64,000 bases of DNA from Methylopila sp. Yamaguchi (GTDB taxonomy: Bacteria; Pseudomonadota; Alphaproteobacteria; Rhizobiales; Methylopilaceae): NCBI RefSeq assembly GCF_002897035.1, contig NZ_BAUX01000021.1, forward strand, positions 1-64,000. The letters are read 5' to 3'. The notes below the pieces were generated by a model. The model was not told where the DNA came from. It made no database searches and was given only the letters and a program-made list of their open reading frames with translations. Shown here piece after piece: positions 1 to 9,083 of this stretch. How positions within the stretch are numbered: the stretch's first letter is position 1; each line of letters opens with the position of its first letter. Both the position numbers and the translations under genes were made by a program.

Positions 1-13
1 AAAAATCGACATA

Positions 14-265
14 TCACGCATTACTCCGCAGAGCTTGGATCGTCTTCGCTAGATCGTCGACGGTCACAACACTCGCCATGTCATGCAGCGGAATCGAGAT
101 GTCGAACTTGTCCTCCAGCGCCATGCAGAAGTTCATCACGGCAATTGAATCAAGGCCAAGATCGTTCACGATGTTCATATCCGTTCGTAACTCGACCCGC
201 CGATTGACTACCGTCTCTAGCACTTCGGAAATCTCAGCGAGCAACTCGTTTTTCTCTTCACTCAT
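14..265 (-). CDS. Acyl carrier protein
   Basis: An 83-residue carrier protein with the phosphopantetheine attachment motif GLDSIAVMNF (serine in the DSI triplet) and the flanking acidic helices typical of ACPs. It should carry an acyl chain as a thioester for a partner enzyme. The start at 265 gives the usual ACP length; an upstream in-frame ATG at 358 would add 31 residues that do not look like ACP. It is the last gene on the strand that carries the fatty acyl-AMP ligase upstream (714-2396), which suggests that the ligase loads it. A hand count of one 60-base line in the gene (121-180) gave about 43% GC, well below the neighbours, so it may be a recent acquisition. Confidence 0.85.
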   Translation of the reverse strand: MSEEKNELLAEISEVLETVVNRRVELRTDMNIVNDLGLDSIAVMNFCMALEDKFDISIPLHDMASVVTVDDLAKTIQALRSNA

Positions 266-713
266 CTTTTCGTCCAAGCGGACGGATCCGTATTTCGTTG
301 TCAGCGCGGAAAATATGGAGTTGTCGTCGATCTGTAAAGTTTCTGCGCCGGCCAGCAAATCAACAGGGGATTCAGCGTGTTACACATGCGCCACATCTCC
401 CCGCGAGCGGATTTCGGCCAAATGTTCCGTCGCCGCTTCGTTCCGCCGTCAGGTGTTGCGAAAATGGCAATGCCCCGCCAATGGCTCGGCGAGACCGTGG
501 CGCTCCTGGTCCTCCAACTGAGGCGGCCGCCAATGGGCGCCTTTCAGCCTTGGAAACTCCTGATAATCCAGAAGACGGCACATCTGGTTAACGAAGCGTC
601 TGCGCGTCCTCGGCGGCGCCCGCCGACGCGCGAGCGTTGCAAACCCGCAAAAGGATACGGCGTCGGCGCCGCCGGATCAGCCGGGAGTTGAAACAGAACG
701 GCGCCGAATGTGT
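266..713. other. Intergenic stretch between ACP and acyl-AMP ligase genes
   Basis: About 450 bases without a convincing gene. Several short open frames exist on both strands, but none has a ribosome binding site or recognisable protein. The long gap from the ligase stop to the ACP start suggests that the ACP may have its own promoter here; I could not assign one. Confidence 0.4.
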
Positions 714-2396
714 TCAGCTTTCGGCGGAACCCAGCGAGAGATGGAGCTCACGGGAGCGGCTTCGGCTGAGCTTTCCTGACGACGTGACCGGCAGCGCATG
801 GGCTCCGACCAGGCGCACGACCGGCGCGACGCCGAACCGCATCCGAAGCACTTTCTCCACCTCGGCCCTCAGCGCGTCGCGAACGTCGGGGGCGCTCGCG
901 CGGCACTGGACCAGCGCGACGACTTCCTCGCCCTCGGCGGAGTCCACCGAGAACACCGCTACGTCCCCGCTGCGCAGGCCGCCGACCTCGCTCTCGGCCG
1001 CCCATTCCATGTCCTGGGGCCAGATGTTGCGCCCGTTGATCAGGATCAGATCCTTGGCGCGGCCCGTGATCACGATCTGGCCGTCGACGAGGTATCCGAG
1101 ATCGCCGGTGTCGAGCCAGCCGGCGGCGTCGATCGCCGCGGCCGTGGCTTCATCCTCGCGGAAGTAGGCCTGCATCAGGCTCGGCCCCCGCGCGAACACC
1201 TGGCCGACGGCGCGCTCCGGCTGCGACGCGCCGGCGGGGTCGCGGACTTCGATCGCGTGGCCGGGGAGGGCGACGCCGCACAGCACGAATTCACGCGTCC
1301 GGTCGGCATCCGCCACGGCGGCGGCGACGCCGTCGCTCTCCAGCTTGTCGAGGTCGAGCGTTTCGGTGCGGAGCCCCTCGCTCAGCGGCGCGAACGACAG
1401 CGCGAGCGTGGCCTCGGCCATGCCGTAGCTCGGCACGAAGCTCCCGAGCCGGAATCCGTGGGCTGCGAAGCGATCGGCGAACCGGCGCAGCACATGGGGA
1501 CGGATCATGTCGCCGCCGATGCCGGCGATCCGCCAGGAGGTCAGGTCCAGAGCGCCGAGGTCGAGCGTCGCGGCGCGCTGCACCGAGAGCTCGAAACCGA
1601 AGCTCGGGCTGTAGGAAATCGTGGCGCGGTTGCGCGAGATCAGCTCGAGCCACATCAGCGGCCGTCGCGCGAAGTCGCGGGTCGAGAGGTAGTCGACCGA
1701 GAGCCCCGCCACGATCGGCGTGAGCATGAAGCCGACGAGCCCCATGTCGTGGTAGAAGGGGAGCCAGGACACGCAGCGGTCGTCCGGCGTGGTTTCAAGT
1801 CCGGCGCGGCTGATACCGACGGCGTTCGCCATCAGCGCCGCATGGGTCACCATGATGCCCTTCGGGAAGCGCGTGCTGCCGGAGGAAAACTGAAGGTAGG
1901 CGAGGTCCTCGGACGCGGGACGGACAAGCTCGCCGCTTGCCTCCGCCTCGGGGACGTCGGCGATCGACCCCACCAGCTTCAGCGGCAGCCCGTCCACCGC
2001 CTCCAGCAACCACTCCTTGAGGTTCGCCGGGGCGAAGGCGGCGGCGGCGTCCGCGGTCTCCACCATGCGGCGGATGTGAGCGAGGTAGGTCTCGCGCCCC
2101 CCGAAGGCCATCGGCAGCGGCATCGGCGCCGGCACGAGCCGCGCGTAACCGCACGCGAAGAACAGCCGCACGAAATCGGCTTCCGTCTCGGCGATCAGTC
2201 CCACGCGGTCGCCGGGCGTCAGGCCCGCCCCGAGCAGGCGGGCGGCGAGCGCGCGGGCGTCCTCGCGCAGCCGCGCATAGGGCAGATCGGCCAGGACCTC
2301 GCCGCGGGCCGAATGGAACGTGAAGCCGCGGTCGCCCGTCGCCGCGGCGTCGAGCGCGTCGAGGATGGTCTCGTGCGGGAAGGGGCGATCCGTCAT
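714..2396 (-). CDS. Fatty acyl-AMP ligase (ANL superfamily)
   Basis: A 560-residue adenylate-forming enzyme. It should activate a fatty acid with ATP to an acyl-adenylate and pass it to a carrier protein. The ATP-binding loop SSGSTRFPKG lies at about residues 171-180, followed by the motifs YGMAEATLALSF and GWLDTGDLGYL, the hinge region GRAKDLILINGRN and a C-terminal SSGKLSR with the catalytic lysine. The overall length and the GRNIWPQDME stretch fit the FAAL/FadD32 branch rather than acyl-CoA synthetases. The neighbouring ACP is the obvious acceptor. It lies 51 bases downstream of the ABC exporter and is probably cotranscribed with it, so the acyl group may be destined for an exported glycolipid. 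Confidence 0.85.
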   Translation of the reverse strand: MTDRPFPHETILDALDAAATGDRGFTFHSARGEVLADLPYARLREDARALAARLLGAGLTPGDRVGLIAETEADFVRLFFACGYARLVPAPMPLPMAFGGRETYLAHIRRMVETADAAAAFAPANLKEWLLEAVDGLPLKLVGSIADVPEAEASGELVRPASEDLAYLQFSSGSTRFPKGIMVTHAALMANAVGISRAGLETTPDDRCVSWLPFYHDMGLVGFMLTPIVAGLSVDYLSTRDFARRPLMWLELISRNRATISYSPSFGFELSVQRAATLDLGALDLTSWRIAGIGGDMIRPHVLRRFADRFAAHGFRLGSFVPSYGMAEATLALSFAPLSEGLRTETLDLDKLESDGVAAAVADADRTREFVLCGVALPGHAIEVRDPAGASQPERAVGQVFARGPSLMQAYFREDEATAAAIDAAGWLDTGDLGYLVDGQIVITGRAKDLILINGRNIWPQDMEWAAESEVGGLRSGDVAVFSVDSAEGEEVVALVQCRASAPDVRDALRAEVEKVLRMRFGVAPVVRLVGAHALPVTSSGKLSRSRSRELHLSLGSAES

Positions 2397-2447
2397 GCGC
2401 AGGCTAAGTCCAACAGGAGCGGGGGAGGCGCTGCGCCGCGGGTCGCA

Positions 2448-4196
2448 TCACGCGGCGTGGCTGTCAACCTTCACCACGCGCCCTTCGGCCAGATGAACCA
2501 CGTGGTCGGCCGCCCGCGCCCAGGCCGGCTGATGCGAAATCGCCAGCACCGTCAGGCCCGTGGAGCGCGCCAGATCCATCACGTTGCGCACGATGTTGGC
2601 CTCTGTGTCCGGGTCGAGCGCCGTCGTCGCCTCGTCCAGGATCAGGAGCTGCGGCCGGTGGATCAGCGCGCGCGCGATGGCGATGCGCTGCCGCTGGCCG
2701 CCGGAGAGGCGTGCCCCGCGCTCGCCCACGATCGTCTCGACGCCCTCCGGCAGCCGGGCCACGAAGTCCGCGGCGCCTGCGGCCTCCAGCGCGCGCTCGA
2801 CGTCCTCGCGGGTGAACTCCGGCTGGCCGAGGGTGACGTTCGAGAGCAAGGTGTCGTGGAACAGGATGAGCTCCTGCGGCACGTAGCCGGTCATCCGCCG
2901 CCAGGCGACGAGGTCGACGTCGGGCAGCGGGGCGCCGTCGATCAGGATCTCGCCGGCGGTCGGCTCGTGCAGCCCGAGCAACAGGTCGACGGTGGTGGTC
3001 TTGCCCGCGCCGGAGCCGCCGGTGATCGTGGTGACGAGCCCCTTCGGCACCTCGAAGGAGGCGTTTTCAATCACCGGCTCGCGGTCGTAGGCGAAGCTCA
3101 CGTCCCGGAACGTGACCGCCCGCTCGAAGCGGGGCGCCGCGCCGGGATGAAGCGATTCGCGCGCGCGTCGGGCGAGGTCGATCGTCTCGGTCACCGCCAC
3201 GAAGCCCGCCTCGGCGATGCGCACCGCCTGCAGGCCCTGCTGGGCCTTGCCGATGGTCGTCACGGTGCGCACCAGAAGCACCGACATGACCAGCACCTCG
3301 CCGGCCGGCAGGTCGAGCACGACGAGGGCGAAGTAGATGCCGACCGCGAGGCAGATCGCGAGGATCGGCTCCTGGAGGGCCTTGTTGGCGTGCCGCGCGA
3401 AAGACTGGCGGCGCTGCGCCTTGCGGATGATCTTCACGTCCCGCTCGAACAGCGCCTGGAAGCGCGCGTGACGGCCCATCGCCTTCATGGGCTTGATGCC
3501 CACGAGGAGATCGGTCAGCCCAGCCACCATCCGCTTGACGTGGCGGGTCTGCTTTCGCGCCGTCCGCTTTGCGATCAGGATGAAGCGGTTGAGCGTCAGC
3601 ACCATGATCAGGCCGACGCCCAGCGACAGCAGGCCGACTTGCCAGGAGTAAAGCGCCACGATCGTGAGGTAGGTGACGACCTGGATCACCTCCGACGCGA
3701 GCTGGGCGGCCTGGTTGTAGGCGTCCCCCGCCTGCGCGGATTCGCTCGACAGCGCGTTGGCGAAGCGCCCGACGGGCTGTCGCACGTAGTAAGCCCAGCG
3801 GGCCGCGAGCAGGGCGTCGATCAGGTCGAGCCGGACCTTGACCGCGACGTCGGCCATCGCGCGCCCGACCTGGTGCATGGCGAACAGCGTGAGGGCGGCC
3901 TTGAGGGTCATGCCCACGACCAGGGCCGTCAGAAAGAACCCGATCGTCGGCTCGAAGCCGAGCCCGTGGATGAAATCGAGCGCCTTGGCGCTCCCGCCCT
4001 TTGGATCTCCGCCTTCGCCGATCAGCGTGATGAGCGGCAGAAGGCTCGCGATGCCCAGGCCCTCCGCCACGCCGGCGAAGACGAGGCAGGCGAGCGTCGC
4101 CGCGGTCCGACCGAGCGGAATGATGGACGCGAGGCGGATCCACGTGCCAAGCGTCGCTTGCGTCGCGACGTTACGTTTGGTCGAGGTTTTCGGCAC
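2448..4196 (-). CDS. ABC exporter, fused membrane and ATPase domains (MsbA-like)
   Basis: A 582-residue half-transporter. An N-terminal six-helix membrane domain covers roughly residues 20-320; the ATPase domain has a Walker A GGSGAGKT at 393-400, the signature LSGGQRQRIAIARAL and the Walker B LLILDEATTALD. Such proteins work as homodimers that export lipids, lipid-linked glycans or peptides across the inner membrane. Placed between glycosyltransferase-like genes and the acyl-AMP ligase/ACP pair, it probably exports the acylated product of this island; the substrate is inferred, not visible. Confidence 0.85.
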   Translation of the reverse strand: MPKTSTKRNVATQATLGTWIRLASIIPLGRTAATLACLVFAGVAEGLGIASLLPLITLIGEGGDPKGGSAKALDFIHGLGFEPTIGFFLTALVVGMTLKAALTLFAMHQVGRAMADVAVKVRLDLIDALLAARWAYYVRQPVGRFANALSSESAQAGDAYNQAAQLASEVIQVVTYLTIVALYSWQVGLLSLGVGLIMVLTLNRFILIAKRTARKQTRHVKRMVAGLTDLLVGIKPMKAMGRHARFQALFERDVKIIRKAQRRQSFARHANKALQEPILAICLAVGIYFALVVLDLPAGEVLVMSVLLVRTVTTIGKAQQGLQAVRIAEAGFVAVTETIDLARRARESLHPGAAPRFERAVTFRDVSFAYDREPVIENASFEVPKGLVTTITGGSGAGKTTTVDLLLGLHEPTAGEILIDGAPLPDVDLVAWRRMTGYVPQELILFHDTLLSNVTLGQPEFTREDVERALEAAGAADFVARLPEGVETIVGERGARLSGGQRQRIAIARALIHRPQLLILDEATTALDPDTEANIVRNVMDLARSTGLTVLAISHQPAWARAADHVVHLAEGRVVKVDSHAA

Positions 4197-4215
4197 GCGC
4201 TGACTCTCTTAGGCG

Positions 4216-4264
4216 GCGGCCGTTCCGGCCGACGGTTCCAGAGCCCGCCGGCCGGAACGGCCGC
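4216..4264. repeat. Long perfect inverted repeat between ELM1-like gene and ABC exporter
   Basis: Two arms, CGGCCGTTCCGGCCG at 4217-4231 and its exact reverse complement at 4249-4263, extend by one more pair to 4216/4264 around a 17-base loop. No T-tract follows on either side, so it is not a standard intrinsic terminator. It sits in the 102-base gap inside the minus-strand gene run, where it could attenuate or protect the transcript. Confidence 0.6.
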
Positions 4265-4298
4265 TGAGCGAGCGTGGTAAAACCAATCACCGGCGGTC

Positions 4299-5348
4299 TC
4301 AAGGGTTGGCGGGACGAACAAGCGCACGCACCCGCGTCGCGGCCTCCTCCAATTCCGCCGCGGCGCGACGCCTCGCCCTGTCGCCGCCCGCCATTAGGCC
4401 CTCGGCTTCGAGCCGTTCCGCATAGCGGTCGAGGTCACGGATCGAGGTGACGATCCCACGGGCGATCAGCCGATCGAACATCGCCCGGGCGACTCCGACG
4501 CGGTCGACGAGGGCGCGCGCCAGCGCCATCCGTCGGTGCGCGGCGGTCGGGCGCCGAGGCAGCCGATGAAGCGTCACCGGCGCGCCGGACAGGACGGCGT
4601 CGGCCGTCATCGCGGCGCTGTCGTCAGTGACGACGATCGCGTCGGCGGCCGTGAGGAACGCCGCATAGTGGTTTGTCCCTTCGCCGAACACCGACAGGCG
4701 GATTGGCCGCGTCGCGTCCGCGAGGACGGACGTCAGCGCGGCGACCGCGTCCGGCGAGGTTCGCGGCGAGGTCGCGACCAGCAGCGATCCCTGATCGCGC
4801 GCGGCGCGCTCGATCGCGGCTTTCCCGAGCGCGCGCGCGGCTGCGGCGTCTAGGACGCGGGGCGGGCTGTCGCCGCCCACCAGCACGAGAAGCCTTGGGC
4901 GCGGCAGCGCCTCCAGCGCGGGATCGCGAGCGGCGGCGCGCGGCGTCGTCAGCGGCAGCGCGTTGATCAGCACGTTCGGGGCCGCAGGCAGGCCATACTG
5001 AGGCGTGGTGACGACCAGGTCGAACCAGCTGAGGGGCCGCCAGGGCCGGCCGACATGCACCAGCCGCGTTCGCCCGCCCGAGGCGTGACGGATTGCAAGC
5101 GCGATGGGCGCCGACCAGCGGCCGGCCGCCACCACCACATCCGGCCATGGCGGAACGAGGCTCGCGCGCGATGGGGCGTCGAGCGCCCGGAATGAGCCGT
5201 TCCGGGTTGCGGCGCGCTTCGTCAGGTCGCCGAAGGCGAGCGGCTTGGCCTCCCAAGCCAGGCCCGAGGCCTCAGCGAGGGCGACGATCTGGCGGTTGTC
5301 GCCCGCGCGACGGCCGAGCAACGCCCAGAGCCGCCCAGGCGCGGTCAC
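4299..5348 (-). CDS. ELM1/GtrOC1-family putative glycosyltransferase
   Basis: A 349-residue protein with the layout of the bacterial ELM1 (mitochondrial fission ELM1) family: an N-terminal LLGRRAGDNRQ segment, a middle LLVLVGGDSPP stretch and a C-terminal ADAIVVTDDSAAMTADAV segment resembling the nucleotide-sugar-binding region of GT-B enzymes. Family members usually sit in LPS or polysaccharide loci and have no firmly established reaction. It lies 31 bases downstream of the GT8-like gene and is probably cotranscribed with it. The family call is fairly secure; glycosyltransferase activity is inference. Confidence 0.75.
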   Translation of the reverse strand: MTAPGRLWALLGRRAGDNRQIVALAEASGLAWEAKPLAFGDLTKRAATRNGSFRALDAPSRASLVPPWPDVVVAAGRWSAPIALAIRHASGGRTRLVHVGRPWRPLSWFDLVVTTPQYGLPAAPNVLINALPLTTPRAAARDPALEALPRPRLLVLVGGDSPPRVLDAAAARALGKAAIERAARDQGSLLVATSPRTSPDAVAALTSVLADATRPIRLSVFGEGTNHYAAFLTAADAIVVTDDSAAMTADAVLSGAPVTLHRLPRRPTAAHRRMALARALVDRVGVARAMFDRLIARGIVTSIRDLDRYAERLEAEGLMAGGDRARRRAAAELEEAATRVRALVRPANP

Positions 5349-5379
5349 AGCGGCGCCCCGGCGCGCCGGCGGCGCGCGA

Positions 5380-6681
5380 TCAAGCGGCCCGTGCGGTCGC
5401 CTGTCCGCCCCTGGCGGCCTCGCGCCTGCCGCCGCTCGTGGTCGTCAGGCTCCACAGCCGTCCAGGGTTCCTGCCTTCCGCGAGCTCCAGCTGGAGCCGC
5501 CACCATGCGGCAGGCAGCGCGCCGGCGCGTCCGGGGCGGGCCGGATCCAGGGCGACCGCCACGCAGAGGAAGCTGCGGCCCGCGGCGAATAGCGCGTCGA
5601 GCGCCCACGGCACATCCTCCTCGGGCAGCTCGGAGAGGCCGCCCGCACAGATCACGCCGTCGCCGCCACGGTTGGCTCCGGCCCGCAGCAGGTCCTCCAA
5701 CCGCGCCGTCTCGACGCTCAGCCCCCGGATCGAAATTTGACCCTCGCCGCGCGGCGAGACCAGCAGGGCGGTCTTGGCGCCGACGGCCTCGGCGAGCTTG
5801 CCCGCCTCCCGCCCGATGCGCTCCAGCCCTGCCGCCGGGGTCGATGCGAGCGCGCCGAGGGCCTGCGCGAAGTCCTCGCTCGGCCGCTCGCGCGTGAAGC
5901 CGTTGAAGCGGGCGGCATTGGACGATCTCTCAAGCGCGAACCACACCTCCCCGTCGGGATGATCCGCGTAGAACAACTGGTCCGGAAACGGCTTCCACGG
6001 CTGAGTCCGCAGGGTCGTGAAATGGAAGCACTTCGAAGCGTTTGCGCTGAACTCGCTGTCGCGGGCGTTCCAGACGCCGGGAAGCTCGCCCCATAGGTTC
6101 TCGCGCGCGATGATGTCGAGGAAGTACTTGCGCTTGAGCGTCTTGCGCGCGTCCTCGATCCGCCAGTGCTTCGCCATCCGGGCGCAGTCGATCAGCGCCA
6201 CCGAGGTCTCGTCCTTCTGGACGCACAGGATGCCGGCGCCCTTCATGTCGAGATCGAACATCTCGGCGGGGTCGGCCAGGTAGATCTGGTCGACGTCGTT
6301 GTAGATCGCGCGGCCCTGTTCGCCGGCCAGCGCGGGGATCGCGTAGCGGTAGTTCGTAAAGCCCGTGGTCCAGTCGGTTCGGTCGAAGCCTTCGAGGTCC
6401 TTCATCAGGTAGACTTCGTAGACGCGCGCCGGATCGCGGTGGCGCTCGACGGACCACAGGAACACGCGTTCCGCGCGGGCCTGCTGCGGCTCCGTGCCGA
6501 GGAAGATGCGCACGGGCGGCTTGGGGCTCGGAGCGACGCCGGGTTGCGGCTCGAAGCGCACCAGCGCCGGCGCGCTTCGATGGCCGGCCGGACGCGGTCG
6601 GTCTTTTCTGAACCAGTACTTGGGGTGTCTGTGGTACCAGCGCGTTTTATACTTTACGCGCGTGTCTGCTGTCTTGGACAA
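5380..6681 (-). CDS. GT8-like glycosyltransferase with methyltransferase-like C-terminus
   Basis: A 433-residue protein. The basic N-terminus is followed by a nucleotide-diphospho-sugar transferase fold: RIFLGTEPQQ at about 58, then GRAIYNDVDQIYLADP at about 123-138, whose DVD is the likely metal-binding DxD motif. The last ~150 residues differ and resemble the second half of a class I SAM methyltransferase (GLSELPEEDVPWALDALF, then PAAWWRLQLELA), but I see no glycine-rich SAM-binding motif. The call is therefore a sugar transferase with a degenerate or partial methyltransferase-like tail. It opens the minus-strand run toward the ABC exporter. Confidence 0.65.
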   Translation of the reverse strand: MSKTADTRVKYKTRWYHRHPKYWFRKDRPRPAGHRSAPALVRFEPQPGVAPSPKPPVRIFLGTEPQQARAERVFLWSVERHRDPARVYEVYLMKDLEGFDRTDWTTGFTNYRYAIPALAGEQGRAIYNDVDQIYLADPAEMFDLDMKGAGILCVQKDETSVALIDCARMAKHWRIEDARKTLKRKYFLDIIARENLWGELPGVWNARDSEFSANASKCFHFTTLRTQPWKPFPDQLFYADHPDGEVWFALERSSNAARFNGFTRERPSEDFAQALGALASTPAAGLERIGREAGKLAEAVGAKTALLVSPRGEGQISIRGLSVETARLEDLLRAGANRGGDGVICAGGLSELPEEDVPWALDALFAAGRSFLCVAVALDPARPGRAGALPAAWWRLQLELAEGRNPGRLWSLTTTSGGRREAARGGQATARAA

Positions 6682-7004
6682 GGCGGTTATTCACCGGTTT
6701 TGGAAAGGTTCTTGTCTCGAAAAGGGCGGGGGAGACCTCTCGATCCTACGCCATCGGGCCGCAGAGAGGCAAGGGAGCCGGCGTTGTCGATAGGCTGCGA
6801 GGCGGCGTCGTGGCGTGCGGACGGACTTCGCAGGTCGCAGCCTTGCCGAGGGTTTAAGGGGCCTGTGCGCAAATGCTAGGATGCGTCGATGATTAATGAG
6901 GCGCTTCCCCCGGGGCACCTGGTCTTAGGCCATTCTGCTGCATGAGCGGAATACGCCGGATCGCGGCGGCGGAAGTCCTGTCTTGGTACCAGGACTGTCC
7001 ACTT
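6682..7004. other. Divergent intergenic region
   Basis: About 320 bases between the divergent GT8-like gene and the second ELM1-like gene. It must hold promoters for both. A relatively AT-rich patch at about 6640-6700 near the minus-strand start could be part of a promoter, but I see no clear -35/-10 pair and no gene. Confidence 0.4.
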
Positions 7005-7970
7005 ATGAAGACGATTGTCGTCAGCGCGGCGAAAAACGGCCACGTCAACCAGTGTCTAGCGGTTTGCGACGTCGCCGGGTGGCGGCCCGATGGGGTTGTG
7101 CGCATCCCCGCTCCCGGACGCATGACCCCTTGGCCCCAGCGCGTCTGGTTGAAGCTCCGGCGCGCGTTCGCGACCTCGCGCGCGCTGCCCGACCGCCGTG
7201 AGGGCGAGCGGTTGCGGATCGTGGCGAGCGGCGCCGCCTCCGAGCGCGTCGTCGCCGCCTATCGCGCGCTCTACGGCCGCGATCTGTTCGCCGCCTTTAG
7301 CGGCCGCCCGAACTGGTCGACGCCGATCTTCGATGTCGCGCTCGTTCCAAGGCACTCGCTCTCCGAAAACGAATGCCCGGACACGTTCGAAGTGGCCGGC
7401 GCGCGGCGCGCGATCCTGAGGCGCGGCGTTCCCGTCCGGACATCGCCCGTGCCCGCGTGCGAGGGTCAGGGCGTGCTCGCGATGATCGGCGGCGTGAACA
7501 AGGCGTTCGACGTGGAGCCCGTGCGGATCGTTCAGCAGGTGGATCAGATGCTGCAGCGCGGGGTCGACGGGCCGTTCTTGATGGCGTTTTCACGCCGCAC
7601 GCCGGGCTCGGTCGAGGGCGCCCTTAGAGCCTCGTTGAAGGACAAGAACGTCGACTTCATCGATCGCCACGACCGCGCCGGCTTCGAGCGCGCCCTGTAC
7701 GGCGCCGCCCGGTATGTGGTCACCCCGGATTCGCTGACCATGCTCTGCGAGGCCTGCAACACCGGGCGTCCCACGCAGGTGTTCGATCTGCACTGCTTCG
7801 ACCCGTCCTCCACGACGGCGCGCTGCGTCCAGGATCTGGTCGACGGCGGCGAAGTGGCGCGGGCGTCGCAGGGGACGCCCGCGGCTTCCGCGCCAGGCGG
7901 CTTCGTGGCGCCCGCCGCGGCGCTGGACGCCTACGAGGCTTGGCGGGCGGAACTTGCGGACGCCCCCTGA
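7005..7970 (+). CDS. ELM1-like putative glycosyltransferase (second copy)
   Basis: A 321-residue protein from the ATG at 7005 (MKTIVVSAAKNGH); an in-frame ATG at 6942 would add 21 residues of no evident conservation. It shows the ELM1-family pattern: a central VLAMIGGVNKAFD loop and a C-terminal YVVTPDSLTMLCEACNTGRP segment. It is only distantly similar to the ELM1-like gene at 4299-5348, so the two are not recent duplicates. It ends 9 bases before the stop of the convergent pyruvyl transferase. The role in glycan assembly is inferred from context. Confidence 0.6.
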   Translation: MKTIVVSAAKNGHVNQCLAVCDVAGWRPDGVVRIPAPGRMTPWPQRVWLKLRRAFATSRALPDRREGERLRIVASGAASERVVAAYRALYGRDLFAAFSGRPNWSTPIFDVALVPRHSLSENECPDTFEVAGARRAILRRGVPVRTSPVPACEGQGVLAMIGGVNKAFDVEPVRIVQQVDQMLQRGVDGPFLMAFSRRTPGSVEGALRASLKDKNVDFIDRHDRAGFERALYGAARYVVTPDSLTMLCEACNTGRPTQVFDLHCFDPSSTTARCVQDLVDGGEVARASQGTPAASAPGGFVAPAAALDAYEAWRAELADAP

Positions 7971-7979
7971 AAGTCGCGG

Positions 7980-9083
7980 TTACCCGAAGATTCGGCGCAG
8001 GAGCGACGGCTTTCGCGACTTAGCCTTAGTGTGGGCGTCCTCCTGAGCCCGTCGCTTGAGGACGTTGCGGCGGTCGGCGGCCGCAAGGTCGGGCCGCGCT
8101 TCGACGTCTTTTCGGAGCCGCGCAACTTCCGTCTCCTCGTCCGAATCGGATCCCTGGCCCAGGATGTCGAAGTGCTGAAGGTCGCGCGCCGCCGCGAGCC
8201 GGTCGAAAGCGGCGTCGTAGGCGGGGCGCCGCGCCTCGATGTGGTCTAGCGCCGACCGCAGGCCGCCTTCGCTCTCCACCATCGGCAGATCGCCACCTAG
8301 CGTCTCGAGCAGGCCCTCGCCCTTCCAGGTGCGGCCCCTCAAGGCGATGAAGGGCGTTCGGGCGAGACCGGCGAGGTAAAGCCCGTGGTGTCGGCTGGAC
8401 ACCACGGCTCGGGCCGCCGAGAGAGCGGCGACCGCCTTCGGCCAGGCGTCCATCTCGCCGCGTTCGCCGTGGACGGCGAACAACTCGCACGCGCTTCCAA
8501 GGTCGGCCGACTGACGCAGCCCCATCGATACGGCCCCCGCTCCGGGATCGTTCTTCGCCGTCCAGTCAGTCAGGACGATCTTGTCGCCGAGGTCGCTCGG
8601 GCCGCTTGCGAAGCGCGCCGCCACGATCGAGTCGAAGGTCTGCACGCACTCGACGCCCCGGGACCGCATGTAGGCCGCAGATCGGGTCTCCCGCACGCTG
8701 AGCCGGTCGAACGCTGCGAGCAGGTCGTCAGCGAGCGGAACCTCCTCCAGGAGGCAGTTGACCAGCAGGGTCGCCTTTCGCCGCCGCTTCGCGACGTGCA
8801 GCGCGGCGATCAAGGCGAGGCCTGATCCGTGATGGATCGTCCCCTCGCCGTTCACCACCACGGCCTCGACGCCGTCAAGCGCCGCCATGAACCGGTCGTC
8901 GCGTTCGACCGCGGCGACCAACTGCTCGAACCGGTCTTCCCCGTCCACCCGGATCTCGTTGACGAAGAACCGCGCCGTCACCGCATGGCCCAGCCGGCCA
9001 AGCATGCGCGCATGAGCGTCCGAGACCGCCCGGCAGCCGACGTGCGATTTTACGGCGGTGTCGTTGCACACCATGACTTTCAT
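7980..9083 (-). CDS. Polysaccharide pyruvyl transferase family protein
   Basis: A 367-residue protein with the N-terminal MKVMVCNDTAVKSHVGC, EAVVVNGEGTIHHGSG and SSRHHGLYLAGLARTPF segments characteristic of the pyruvyl transferase family (CsaB/WcaK-like), which transfer pyruvate from phosphoenolpyruvate to a sugar as a ketal. The C-terminus (from about residue 310) is charged and rich in Arg, Lys and Glu and is outside the core fold. Ketal pyruvylation adds negative charge to exopolysaccharides or cell-wall glycans. The family call is good; the acceptor is unknown. Confidence 0.8.
   Translation of the reverse strand: MKVMVCNDTAVKSHVGCRAVSDAHARMLGRLGHAVTARFFVNEIRVDGEDRFEQLVAAVERDDRFMAALDGVEAVVVNGEGTIHHGSGLALIAALHVAKRRRKATLLVNCLLEEVPLADDLLAAFDRLSVRETRSAAYMRSRGVECVQTFDSIVAARFASGPSDLGDKIVLTDWTAKNDPGAGAVSMGLRQSADLGSACELFAVHGERGEMDAWPKAVAALSAARAVVSSRHHGLYLAGLARTPFIALRGRTWKGEGLLETLGGDLPMVESEGGLRSALDHIEARRPAYDAAFDRLAAARDLQHFDILGQGSDSDEETEVARLRKDVEARPDLAAADRRNVLKRRAQEDAHTKAKSRKPSLLRRIFG

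Noticed and set aside
266-713. Several short open frames on both strands between ACP and acyl-AMP ligase
   Set aside because: None has a ribosome site or a recognisable product, and they overlap one another.
798-4280. A very long open frame on the plus strand opposite the acyl-AMP ligase and ABC exporter genes
   Set aside because: Its product is rich in Arg, Ala, Glu and His with no domain, as expected for the antisense of GC-rich genes, and it overlaps two well-supported genes.
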